54,555 nt of DNA from Alphaproteobacteria bacterium. Lineage in GTDB: Bacteria > Pseudomonadota > Alphaproteobacteria > UBA8366 > Aestuariispiraceae. Below are positions 24,251-31,702 of the stretch, one piece after another. The number at the start of each line of letters is the position of its first letter. Position 1 is the first letter of the stretch. The stretch spans positions 1 to 54,555 of the forward strand of contig JANSXE010000018.1 of NCBI GenBank assembly GCA_024743195.1, written 5' to 3'. The notes below the pieces were generated by a model. The model saw only the letters and a program-made list of their open reading frames with translations, ran no database searches and had not been told where the DNA came from. A program made the position numbers and the translations under genes.

Positions 24251-25012
24251 GTGGCTGAGGCGATCGAATGGGACGGGCTGGGGCTGGAGCTGGAGCGGGT
24301 CGACGGTCCGATCGTGATCCTGACCGGCGCCGGGATTTCCAAGGAATCGGGTCTCGACACTTTCCGCGACGCCGGCGGGATCTGGAGCCGGTACGATCTG
24401 GAGGAGGTGGCGACCCCGCAGGGCTTCGCGCGCGATCCGGTCCAGGTGCACGATTTCTACAACCACCGGCGCCGCGAGCTGCAGAAGCCGGAGATCCAGC
24501 CCAACCCGGCGCATCGGGCGATCGCGGCGCTGGAGCGCGGCTGGCCGCATCCGGTGCTGACCGTCACCCAGAATATCGACGACCTGCATGAGCGCGGCGG
24601 GGCGGAGCGGTTGCTCCACATGCATGGCGAGCTCTTGAAGCTGCGCTGCGGCGCCTGCGAGGCGGTGCAGGACTGGCGCGCCGACGCCTTCGTCGAGACC
24701 GAATGCCCCGCCTGCAGTCGGTCGGGCGCGATGCGCCCGCATGTGGTCTGGTTCGGCGAAACGCCCTTCGCGATGGAGGAAATCGACGCGGCCCTGCGCA
24801 CGGCCGCGCTCTTCGTCGCCATCGGAACCTCGGCCACCGTCTATCCGGCGGCGGGTTTCGTGAAGACGGCGCTCGATTACGGCTGTCCGCTGCGCCTCGA
24901 GATGAATTTGGAGGGCACGGACAATTCCGGGCTGTTCGACCGAACGCTGGAAGGGCCGGCGAGCGTCACCGTGCCGGCCCTGGTCGAGCGCCTCCTGGCC
25001 GGGCGCGGATGA
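24251..25012 (+). CDS. cobB: NAD-dependent protein deacylase, CobB-type sirtuin
   Basis: This 253-residue class III sirtuin has the NAD site TGAGISKESGLDTFRDAGG (split near residue 23), TQNIDDLHERGG, and catalytic HMHGELLKLRC. A full zinc site (CGAC-x15-CPAC) and the Tyr-x-x-Arg pair in DFYNHRRREL are present; that pair in E. coli CobB and SIRT5 favours removal of succinyl as well as acetyl groups. I chose GTG 24251, with GGAGG 7 bases upstream; the GTG at 24245 is too close. It should reactivate acetyl-CoA synthetase (gene at 35553) by Lys deacetylation. It overlaps the next gene by 4 bases. Confidence 0.92.
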   Translation: MAEAIEWDGLGLELERVDGPIVILTGAGISKESGLDTFRDAGGIWSRYDLEEVATPQGFARDPVQVHDFYNHRRRELQKPEIQPNPAHRAIAALERGWPHPVLTVTQNIDDLHERGGAERLLHMHGELLKLRCGACEAVQDWRADAFVETECPACSRSGAMRPHVVWFGETPFAMEEIDAALRTAALFVAIGTSATVYPAAGFVKTALDYGCPLRLEMNLEGTDNSGLFDRTLEGPASVTVPALVERLLAGRG

Positions 25013-25587
25013 GCGCTCTCGACGCGCTGCTCGCCCAGGTGCGCGCCTGCCGGCTGTGCGAAGAGCACCTGCCGCTGGGCCCGCGGCCCGTGCTGCGCGC
25101 CGCGCCGACGGCGCGCCTGCTGATCGTCGGCCAGGCGCCGGGGACGAAGGTGCACGAGACCGGAATCCCTTGGAACGACCGCAGCGGCGAGCGTCTGCGC
25201 GCCTGGATGGCGGTCGATCCCGAGACCTTCTACGACGAGACCCGCATCGCCATCGTGCCCATGGGGTTCTGCTACCCGGGCCGCGACCCGAAGGGCGGCG
25301 ACAGGCCGCCGAGGCCCGAATGCGCGCCGACCTGGCATGACCCGCTGTTGCAGCATCTCCCGGCCCTGCGCCTCACGCTGCTGATCGGCGGCTATGCGCA
25401 GACGCGCTATCTCGGCGGGCGCGACAGCATGACCGAGCGCGTGCGCGCCTTCCGCACCCATCTGGGGCGCGGCGTCCTGCCGCTGCCGCACCCGAGCTGG
25501 CGCACCACCCACTGGCAGAAACAGAACCCTTGGTTCGACGCGGAGGTGTTGCCGGTCCTGCAGGCGCGCGTGACGGCGCTGCTCTAA
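25009..25587 (+). CDS. uracil-DNA glycosylase family protein
   Basis: This is a 192-residue member of the UDG superfamily. Motif A-like LLIVGQAPGTKVHETGIPW (about residue 37) and motif B-like LPLPHPSWRTTHW (near 163) are present. Four cysteines sit as ACRLCEEH (Cys-x2-Cys), then GFCYPG and RPECAPTW (Cys-x16-Cys), the spacing expected for the Fe-S cluster of family 4/5 glycosylases. The GQAPG motif differs from the usual GEAPG, so substrate range or activity may differ. It begins in an ATGA overlap with the sirtuin and overlaps the convergent Fe-S gene by 4 bases. Confidence 0.8.
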   Translation: MSALDALLAQVRACRLCEEHLPLGPRPVLRAAPTARLLIVGQAPGTKVHETGIPWNDRSGERLRAWMAVDPETFYDETRIAIVPMGFCYPGRDPKGGDRPPRPECAPTWHDPLLQHLPALRLTLLIGGYAQTRYLGGRDSMTERVRAFRTHLGRGVLPLPHPSWRTTHWQKQNPWFDAEVLPVLQARVTALL

Positions 25588-26252
25588 CCCCGGGCGCGAT
25601 CGAAGGCGGCCATGTGGAAGGCGGCTTGGCGCGGGTCGTACGCGTACGCTTTGCCGACGGGGCAGGCGCGCCGCGCGCGGCAGCCTTGATCCTGGCAGTC
25701 CCGCCCTTGCGGGCTTCGGATATGGGCGGTGCAGGCGGGGACGTCGTAGCCGTGCGCGACTGTGAAGGCGCCGACTGGACAGGTCGTCAGGCAGGGTTTG
25801 TCGGCGCAGGTCTCGCAGGGGCTCGGCCGACCGTCTGGCGCCGGGAGCGCCAATCGCTCCGGCAGCAGCAGCGCGGCGCGATAGGCGTGCCAGAGGCCGT
25901 AATCCGGGTGAATCAGCAAACCGAGCGGCGAGGGGTGCGCCGCCTCCGCCCGCCGCGCCCAACGCTGGAAAGGATGGTGGGGCGGCCCGCCGAACGGGTA
26001 GAGCGCCTGCGCCCCGAAGGCGGCGGCGATCGGGTCGACGGTCCGGGTCGTCCAGCGGTCCAGCGGGTGCGGCTCCGCCTCGTACGCGTACGCTTCGAAG
26101 GCGCGCCACAGGGCGGGCCCGGCGTTCCCGATGAGCAGCAGAGTCCCGGCCTCGATCCCGTCGTCGGCGTCGGGATGGAAGCCGCCGCGCAGGATCAGGC
26201 CGTGCGGGACGAGCGCGGCGGCGATCGCGGCCAGCTTCGGATCCGCGGCCAC
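25584..26252 (-). CDS. 4Fe-4S ferredoxin-type protein related to epoxyqueuosine reductase
   Basis: This is a 222-residue protein with cysteine clusters near the C-terminus, CETCADKPCLTTCPVGAF and GRDCQDQGCRARRACPVG. These could hold two Fe-S centres, and the arrangement recalls QueG but without its long N-terminal cobalamin region. The GTG at 26252 is preceded by GGAGGG at 8 bases and lies 15 bases after the stop of the upstream cupin gene. Family members of this size are annotated only as ferredoxins; true function unknown. The gene is convergent with the UDG-family gene. Confidence 0.75.
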   Translation of the reverse strand: MAADPKLAAIAAALVPHGLILRGGFHPDADDGIEAGTLLLIGNAGPALWRAFEAYAYEAEPHPLDRWTTRTVDPIAAAFGAQALYPFGGPPHHPFQRWARRAEAAHPSPLGLLIHPDYGLWHAYRAALLLPERLALPAPDGRPSPCETCADKPCLTTCPVGAFTVAHGYDVPACTAHIRSPQGRDCQDQGCRARRACPVGKAYAYDPRQAAFHMAAFDRARG

Positions 26253-26266
26253 GCGCTCCGCCCTCC

Positions 26267-26734
26267 TCAGCCGCCGCGCGGCGGGCGCGGTGTCGGCCGC
26301 CAGTCCGGCGGCGCCATCTCGAAGCCCGCGAAGTCGAAGGCGGGCGCGACCGTGCAGCCGACCAGCGTCCAACGGCCGAGGCTCTCGGCCGTCTGCCACC
26401 AGCCCTTGGGAACCAGGAGCTGAGGCGCTTCGCCGGCCGTGAGGTCCGGGCCCAGGCGGTGCGCCTGCGCGTCATGGCCGTCCGGCGAGAGGGTCAGGGC
26501 CAGGGGCCCGCCCGCATGCCAGTGCCAGATCTCGTCCGCGTCGGTTACCCGATGCCAGGCCGACAGGTCGCCGGCCTCCAGCAGATAGTAGATCGCGGTC
26601 ATCGCCCCGCGCGATCCGTCGCCCGGAACGTGGCGATAGGTCTCGCGATACCAGCCGCCTTCCGGATGGGGGGCGAGGTCCAGGCGCTCGACGATGCGCC
26701 GCGCGTCGGGGTCGGTCACCGTGCGGGCGGCCAT
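26267..26734 (-). CDS. cupin superfamily protein (DUF985)
   Basis: This 155-residue beta-barrel protein has the DUF985/cupin_5 wording: LAPHPEGGWYRETYRH (residues 22-37), AIYYLLEAGDLSAWHRVTD, DEIWHWHAGGPLALTLS, and LVPKGWWQTAESLGRWTLVG. The WH-x-V and HWH residues could hold a metal. The biochemical role of this family is not settled; some relatives resemble sugar epimerases. It lies between the GST gene (8-base gap) and the Fe-S gene, within a minus-strand run that begins at the GST. Confidence 0.85.
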   Translation of the reverse strand: MAARTVTDPDARRIVERLDLAPHPEGGWYRETYRHVPGDGSRGAMTAIYYLLEAGDLSAWHRVTDADEIWHWHAGGPLALTLSPDGHDAQAHRLGPDLTAGEAPQLLVPKGWWQTAESLGRWTLVGCTVAPAFDFAGFEMAPPDWRPTPRPPRGG

Positions 26735-26742
26735 CTCTGCGC

Positions 26743-27360
26743 TCACCCCTCGGGCGGGGCGGTCCGGGCGAAGGACGGACGCTGCGCGAAGGCCTCGTAC
26801 CAGGCCGCCAGCTTGGGCCGCCCCTCGCGCCAGGCGAGATCGGGAAAGCGGAAGTCGAGATAGCCGAGCGCCGTCGCGACCGAGATCTGGCCGAGATCGA
26901 GCGGCCCCTCCAGCGGCGTCGGGTCCCGCTCCAGATCGTCGCAGGCGGCGCGGACGGCGGTGCGTTGGCGCTCGATCCACCAATCCTCCGGCAGAGGCGT
27001 ATCGAGCTTCTGATTGCGCAGCTTCTGCTGCTGCAGCAGCAGCGCGGCGTCCGTGATGCCCTGGCCCAGCGCGTGCGCGCGCAAGGTCCGGCTGCGCGCC
27101 GGCTCCTCGGCCGGGATCAGCCGCCCGTCCGGCCGGGCGAGCCCGTCCAGATAGTCGCAGATCACCAGCGAATCGAAGAGCGCCGGGCCGCCGCCGTCCG
27201 GGACCAGGGCCGGCACCTTGCCGAGCGGGTTGGCCCCGCGATGCTCCTCGCCGAAGCCGTTGACGGTGATCCGTTCGATCCGGTCGTCCAGGCCGCGCTC
27301 GATGGCGGTCATCAGAACCTTGCGGACATAGGGGGAGGTCGGGCTGTGATAGAGCTTCAC
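26743..27360 (-). CDS. glutathione S-transferase family protein
   Basis: This is a 205-residue protein with a thioredoxin-like N-terminal domain (VKLYHSPTSPYVRKVLMTA, then the cis-Pro motif NPLGKVPALV and the glutathione gamma-Glu site FDSLVICDYLD) and a helical C-terminal domain. The start is a GTG at 27360; the first Ser of SPTSPYVRK is the likely catalytic or glutathione-binding residue. It is close to the family often labelled glutathione S-transferase C-terminal domain protein in alphaproteobacteria. The gene lies 55 bases downstream of glyoxalase II, and both enzymes act on glutathione conjugates. Confidence 0.9.
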   Translation of the reverse strand: MKLYHSPTSPYVRKVLMTAIERGLDDRIERITVNGFGEEHRGANPLGKVPALVPDGGGPALFDSLVICDYLDGLARPDGRLIPAEEPARSRTLRAHALGQGITDAALLLQQQKLRNQKLDTPLPEDWWIERQRTAVRAACDDLERDPTPLEGPLDLGQISVATALGYLDFRFPDLAWREGRPKLAAWYEAFAQRPSFARTAPPEG

Positions 27361-27415
27361 GGGCGGTCTCTTTCGGTTGCGGCGCGCGGGCGCGCCCGGT
27401 GACGTAAGCGGCGAC

Positions 27416-28183
27416 TCAGAAGGAATCCTTGCGTCGGCGCACTTCTGCGAAGACCTGGACGGGCGGCGCCGCGGCGAGGCCGACGGCGGCGGCGAGGCCC
27501 CCATCGTCGGCGCGCAGGAAGGGGTTGGTGCGCTTCTCCGCGCCCAGGAGCGAGGGCACGGTCGGCTCGCCGCGGGCGCGGGCCGCGTCGATCTCGCGCG
27601 CGCGGGCGGCGAGATCCGGGTTCTCCTCGCCCAGGCTCAAGGCGAAGCGGGCGTTGGCCTGGGTGTACTCGTGCGCGCAATAGACCCGGACGGCGTCCGG
27701 CAACGCGCGCAGCTTGGAGAGGCTCGCCCACATCTGCGCCGGCGTGCCTTCGAACAGGCGTCCGCAGCCGAGCGCGAACAACGTATCGCCGCAGAACAGC
27801 GCGTCGTCCTCCTCGAACCAATAGGCGATATGGCCGCTCGTGTGCCCGGGAACGTCGAAGACGCGCGCTGTCGCGGCGCCGAAATCGTACGCATCGCCGT
27901 CGCCGACCGCCACCTGGATGCCGGGAATGCGGGCGCGGTCGGCGCGCGGGCCGACGATGGTGCAGCCCGTGGCGCGCTGGATGTCCAGATTGCCGCCGAC
28001 ATGGTCGCCGTGATGGTGGGTGTTCAGGATATGCGTGATCCGCCAGCCCAGCCGCTCGGCCTCCGCCAACACCGGCTCCGCGACGGCCGGGTCGACGACG
28101 GCGACGGCCCCGCTCTCTTCCTCGCGGACGAGATAGACGTAGTTGTCGTTCAACACGGGGATCTGGCGGATGTCGAGACTCAT
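27416..28183 (-). CDS. gloB: hydroxyacylglutathione hydrolase (glyoxalase II)
   Basis: This 255-residue metallo-beta-lactamase-fold enzyme hydrolyses S-lactoylglutathione to lactate and glutathione, the second step of methylglyoxal removal. The metal motif THHHGDHVGG (residues 54-63) and downstream ligands VPGHTSGH, FCGDTLFALGCGRLFEG and AHEYTQANARFAL are intact. The C-terminal domain with EKRTNPFLR is the typical substrate-binding part. No glyoxalase I gene lies in the window. It heads a minus-strand run gloB-GST-cupin-FeS. Confidence 0.95.
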   Translation of the reverse strand: MSLDIRQIPVLNDNYVYLVREEESGAVAVVDPAVAEPVLAEAERLGWRITHILNTHHHGDHVGGNLDIQRATGCTIVGPRADRARIPGIQVAVGDGDAYDFGAATARVFDVPGHTSGHIAYWFEEDDALFCGDTLFALGCGRLFEGTPAQMWASLSKLRALPDAVRVYCAHEYTQANARFALSLGEENPDLAARAREIDAARARGEPTVPSLLGAEKRTNPFLRADDGGLAAAVGLAAAPPVQVFAEVRRRKDSF

Positions 28184-28291
28184 GGGTTCTCTTTCGACGG
28201 TTTCGGCGTCGGCGGCGGGCCTGCATTGAAGCGCAGACGCGCGGCGGCGGGAAGCGAAAATCCCGCCGCCGCGTCGGCGCCTCGGCGCGGC

Positions 28292-28894
28292 CTAGAGGCT
28301 GTAGCCGAGGTCAGAGGCTTCCTGCTTCACCTGCTGCATCGCCTGACGGGCGACGCCCTGGCTCCAGGCCCGCGTGATCTGCTGGGCGGCGCCGACGGCG
28401 CGAGGCAGCTTGTCGGCGATCGACTGCCCGGTGGGCGAATCATAGAAGGCGAGCATATGGTCCAATTCCTCGACTGAGAAGGTCTTGGCGTAGACCGGAA
28501 CCAGCGCCTGCGCCAGCTCGTCGCGTCCGGCGCGGAAGGCGTTGCTGGCGGTCTGCATCAGCGATTCGCGCTCGGTCTCCGACATGCCGGGCGCGTTCTG
28601 GTCCAGCATCTTCGCCGTCTGCTGAGCGGCCAGGGGCGCCATCGCCTCGACCGTCCGGTCGACGCGCGTGAGGTCCAGAATCCGCTCGATCTTGCGGCGC
28701 TTCTCCGGCGCGACCTCAGCGACGGCCGCTTGCGAGGCGCCGGCCGCGGTCTGGCCGGCCGCGGTCTGGCCGGCTGCGGTCTGGCCGGACGCCGACTGCG
28801 CGACGGCGGGCTGCAGGCCTGCGCCGAGGGCCAGGCCGGCGATCGCCAGGGCCGCGGCGGCCGCGGCGCCGGTCGTCTTCGGGGGGAAAGCCAT
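28292..28894 (-). CDS. DUF2059 domain exported protein
   Basis: This 200-residue protein has a signal peptide (AAAAALAIAGLALGAGLQPAVAQ), then a low-complexity Gln-Thr-Ala-Ala-Gly repeat linker. A DUF2059 domain follows (ILDLTRVDRTVEAM near residue 68; VYAKTFSVEELDHMLAFYDSPTGQSI near 130). The ATG at 28894 is 8 bases from AGGAG; the one at 28900 is too close. DUF2059 is of unknown function and is found in many periplasmic proteins. It stands alone, upstream of gloB by 108 bases. Confidence 0.88.
   Translation of the reverse strand: MAFPPKTTGAAAAAALAIAGLALGAGLQPAVAQSASGQTAAGQTAAGQTAAGASQAAVAEVAPEKRRKIERILDLTRVDRTVEAMAPLAAQQTAKMLDQNAPGMSETERESLMQTASNAFRAGRDELAQALVPVYAKTFSVEELDHMLAFYDSPTGQSIADKLPRAVGAAQQITRAWSQGVARQAMQQVKQEASDLGYSL
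28739..28783 (-). repeat. 15-bp tandem repeat, 3 copies plus a degenerate one, in the DUF2059 gene
   Basis: GCCGGCCGCGGTCTG occurs at 28739-28753 and 28754-28768, with one change at 28769-28783, and a decayed copy follows to 28798. On the coding strand it gives Gln-Thr-Ala-Ala-Gly repeats between the signal peptide and the folded domain. Confidence 0.9.
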
Positions 28895-29042
28895 CAACAT
28901 CTCTCCTGTCGTCCAACGCTTCCAAGGGGAACCGACCGGATCGGTCCGGGCGGTTCGCGAACGGGCGCTCGGCGCGCCCCGTCACCCCCCACCTAATGTC
29001 TTGCGCCGCGCGTTGAAGGGGCGGGCGCGCCGCGCGCCGCTT

Positions 29043-29051
29043 TGCTATAGT
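29043..29051 (+). promoter_or_regulatory. extended -10 promoter, possibly giving a leaderless transcript
   Basis: TGCTATAGT is a good extended -10 box (TG-n-TATAGT) at 29043-29051. Transcription would begin near 29058-29060, exactly at the ATG (29059) of the methyltransferase gene, which has no ribosome binding site. No well-spaced -35 is visible. Confidence 0.5.
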
Positions 29052-29058
29052 GCGCGCC

Positions 29059-29808
29059 ATGTGGACCGACGTCGTCGACCTGAACGATTTCTATCGCAGC
29101 GCGCTGGGCAAGACCGCGCGGCAGATGATCCGACTCGGCGTGCGCCGGATGTGGCCGAACGTCACGGGCGACGTGGTGGTCGGGCTCGGCTACGCCACGC
29201 CCTATCTCAAGCAGTTCGACGGCGAGGCGGAGCGGGTCGTCGCCGTCATGCCGGCCTATCAGGGCGTCACCCGCTGGCCGCGCGAAGCGCCGAACCGCGC
29301 CGCCCTGTCGGACGAGACGGCGCTGCCCTTCCCGGACATGTCGGTGGACCGGCTGCTGCTGGTCCATGCGGCCGAAAACACCGAGCATCTGCGCCTGATG
29401 ATGCGCGAATGCTGGCGCGTGCTGAACGGGGCCGGGCGCCTGCTGACCGTCGTGCCGGCGCGGCGCGGGGTCTGGGCGCGCAGCGAGCGAACCCCCTTCG
29501 GCCACGGCAAGCCCTTCAGTCGCGCCCAGGTTCAGCGCCTGCTGCGCGACGCCCAGTTCGATCCGACGCAGGCGGCGCGCGCGCTCTACATCCCGCCGGT
29601 GCGCTGGCCGATGCTGCTGCACAGCGCCCCCGCCTGGGAGCGCGTCGGCGGGCGCTGGTTCGCGAATTTCGGGGGCGTGCTGCTGATCGAGGCGCAGAAG
29701 CGGATCTACGCCGCCACGCCTGCGCGCCGGGAGCGCGCGAGGCGGCCGCGCCTGCTGCCCATGCCGGCGCCCCAACTCACGGGACGGGCCGCGGCGCCGG
29801 ATTCGTGA
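29059..29808 (+). CDS. class I SAM-dependent methyltransferase
   Basis: This 249-residue protein has a Rossmann-like core. VVVGLGYATPYLKQF (near residue 38) stands for motif I, ALPFPDMSVDRLLLVHAAEN for the acidic substrate region, and MMRECWRVLNGAGRLLTVVPAR for motif V/VI. The glycine motif is atypical (GLGYATPY rather than GxGxG). This type of methyltransferase gene is commonly seen near gloB in alphaproteobacteria; here the DUF2059 gene lies between. The substrate is unknown. The ATG at 29059 has no RBS and sits at the predicted transcription start. Confidence 0.82.
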   Translation: MWTDVVDLNDFYRSALGKTARQMIRLGVRRMWPNVTGDVVVGLGYATPYLKQFDGEAERVVAVMPAYQGVTRWPREAPNRAALSDETALPFPDMSVDRLLLVHAAENTEHLRLMMRECWRVLNGAGRLLTVVPARRGVWARSERTPFGHGKPFSRAQVQRLLRDAQFDPTQAARALYIPPVRWPMLLHSAPAWERVGGRWFANFGGVLLIEAQKRIYAATPARRERARRPRLLPMPAPQLTGRAAAPDS

Positions 29809-29812
29809 GGGC

Positions 29813-31057
29813 TCACGCCGGTTTCGCCTGACGCTGGAGCGGGCGCTCGTCGATCGGCAGGTGGATCAGCGCGGCGAGCAGGCCGAGGACGACCCCCGCC
29901 CACCAGACCGCATCGTAGCTGCCGACCGTATCGTAGAGATAGCCGCCCAGCCACACGCCGGAGAAGCTGCCGAGCTGGTGGCTCAGGAAGACGATCCCGA
30001 ACAGCGTCGCCATGTAGCGCACGCCGAACACCTGGGCCACGATCCCGGTCGTCAGCGGCACGGTGGAGAGCCACAGGATCCCCATCGCCGCGGCGAACAG
30101 GAGGATCGTCGTCTCGGTCTTCGGGGCCAGCAGCAGGGCCGTGATCGCGATCGCCCGCAGGAAATAGATGCCGGCGAGGCCCGAGCGCTTCGACCAGCGC
30201 TGCCCGTAGGCGCCGCTGGCGAAGGAGCCTGCGATGTTGAACAGCCCGATCAGCGCCAACGCGTAGGCGCCGATCGCCGGATCGAGCCCCAGGTCGCCGA
30301 TATAGGCCGGGAAATGCACCGTGATGAAGGCGACGTGGAAGCCGCAGACGAAAAAGCCGACGGTCAGCAGCACATAGCCCCGATGCGCCGCCGCCTCCTT
30401 GACGGCCGCGGCGAGGCCCAGATCCTCCAGCGGCTCGCCCTCCTGCTTCGTGACGCCGGGCAGGATGAAGGCGAGCGGGATGATGACCAGCGTCGCCGCG
30501 CCCAGGATGAGCAGCGCGTCCTGCCAGCCCAGCGCCTCGATCAGCCCCTGACCCAGCGGCGAGAACAGCACCTGGCCGAGCGAGCCGGCCGCCGTGCCGA
30601 GGCCGAGCGCCAGCGAGCGCCGCTCCGGCCCCACCGCCCGCGCCATCGCCGCAAGCGCCAGCGAGAAGGCGGTGAAGGCGACGCCCAGGCCCGTCAGCAC
30701 GCCGCCGGTGAGTTGCAGCATGAGGCCGCTGTCCGACGCCGCCATCCCGAAGATCCCGGCCATATAGACCAGCGCGCCAAGCGCCAGCACGCGCGGCGCG
30801 CCGTAGCGGTCGGCCAGCGCCCCCGCCGCCGGCAAGCCCAGACCCCAGAACAGGTTTTGCAGCGCCATGGCGAGCGCGAAGGTTTCGCGGCTCCACCCCT
30901 GGGCGAGCGTCATGGGCTCCAGGAAAAGCCCGAAGGCGGAGCGCACGCCAAATCCGACGAGCGAGATCAGGCATCCCGCCAGCAGCACGATCAAGGGCGT
31001 GCGCCAGGGCGCGGCGGCCGGTTGGGCGGATTGGCTCACGGACGCAGTCCCCCTCAT
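29813..31057 (-). CDS. major facilitator superfamily transporter
   Basis: This 414-residue protein has 12 predicted helices and the MFS loop motif GALADRYGAPRVLALG (residues 72-87). The N-terminal half contains FGVRSAFGLFLEPMTLAQGWSR and the long loop is near KQEGEPLEDLG, a pattern shared with monocarboxylate/oxalate:formate-type MFS proteins in Rhodospirillales. The ATG at 31057 is preferred over a TTG at 31066. Upstream, a pair of 11-bp direct repeats (31081-31108) looks like an operator. The substrate is unknown; it is convergent with the methyltransferase gene. Confidence 0.88.
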   Translation of the reverse strand: MRGTASVSQSAQPAAAPWRTPLIVLLAGCLISLVGFGVRSAFGLFLEPMTLAQGWSRETFALAMALQNLFWGLGLPAAGALADRYGAPRVLALGALVYMAGIFGMAASDSGLMLQLTGGVLTGLGVAFTAFSLALAAMARAVGPERRSLALGLGTAAGSLGQVLFSPLGQGLIEALGWQDALLILGAATLVIIPLAFILPGVTKQEGEPLEDLGLAAAVKEAAAHRGYVLLTVGFFVCGFHVAFITVHFPAYIGDLGLDPAIGAYALALIGLFNIAGSFASGAYGQRWSKRSGLAGIYFLRAIAITALLLAPKTETTILLFAAAMGILWLSTVPLTTGIVAQVFGVRYMATLFGIVFLSHQLGSFSGVWLGGYLYDTVGSYDAVWWAGVVLGLLAALIHLPIDERPLQRQAKPA

Positions 31058-31080
31058 CGCCAGCAATCGACGTCGGTTGC

Positions 31081-31108
31081 GGTCACACCAAGGTTATGGT
31101 CACACCAA
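31081..31108 (-). promoter_or_regulatory. direct-repeat operator candidate upstream of the MFS gene
   Basis: GGTCACACCAA occurs twice, at 31081-31091 and 31098-31108, 17 bases apart centre to centre, beginning 24 bases upstream of the MFS start. Spaced identical repeats in front of a transporter suggest binding of a regulator, though none is encoded beside it. Confidence 0.45.
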
Positions 31109-31162
31109 TAAGCCGCTTCCGCCGGCGGCGCCAGGGGCGCGACGGGACCGACACCCGTGATC

Positions 31163-31196
31163 GCCGCGCCAAGGTCCCCGCCGCGCCAAGGTCCCC
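31163..31196. repeat. 17-bp tandem repeat, 2 copies, intergenic
   Basis: GCCGCGCCAAGGTCCCC at 31163-31179 is repeated exactly at 31180-31196, and a third partial copy starts at 31197. It lies between the MFS gene and the small gene at 31297. No function is evident; slippage is the likely origin. Confidence 0.85.
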
Positions 31197-31296
31197 GCCG
31201 CGCCCTGGGGCCCCTTGCGAGCGGCGGCCCGACGGGCTAGACCGGCCAACCATAAATCGCCGCGGCGCCGCGTTACAGCAGCAAGAGGACGTTTGC

Positions 31297-31686
31297 ATGT
31301 CGGAACGGGTTGAATCGATCCTGCTGAACAACATCCCCGCGATCCTGCGGCTGGTGGCCGGAAACCTCGACGCGAAGCGGCAACTTGCGGTGCGCAATGC
31401 GCTGGTCGCGATGGCGGGGGAGCTCTCGACCGAGCGGACGATCGCGATCTCCGACGAGGACGGCCAAGCCAGGATCGAGGGGCTGATGCGCGCCCATGAG
31501 GCGGTCGAGCAGAAGCTCTCCAGCCTGCCCGCCGACAAGCGCGGCGGCGCGGCGGCCGAACAGCTCGCGCTGTGCGGTCAGGCGCTGGCAGAGATGCGGG
31601 ATTCCTTCGAACTTGCGCTGGAGGAAGGGCTGTCCGCCCGGGTCAATGTCCGCCGGCTCGCCGACGCCATCCAGGACGCGGATTGA
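31297..31686 (+). CDS. hypothetical alpha-helical protein
   Basis: This 129-residue soluble protein starts MSERVESILLNNIPAILRLV and appears almost fully helical. It contains KRQLAVRNALVAMAGELSTERTIAI and a coiled-coil-like stretch from about residue 65 to 125. I do not recognise a family. The ATG at 31297 has AAGAGGA 9 bases upstream. It is a lone plus-strand gene between two minus-strand MFS genes, convergent with the second after 16 bases. Confidence 0.65.
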   Translation: MSERVESILLNNIPAILRLVAGNLDAKRQLAVRNALVAMAGELSTERTIAISDEDGQARIEGLMRAHEAVEQKLSSLPADKRGGAAAEQLALCGQALAEMRDSFELALEEGLSARVNVRRLADAIQDAD

Positions 31687-31702
31687 CCGCTCGCGCCGCC
31701 GC

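Noticed and set aside
23676-24360. Long upstream extension of the fructosamine kinase reading frame
   Set aside because: The extension overlaps the whole LMW phosphatase gene in another frame; the kinase start at 23676 is fixed by the ATGA overlap.
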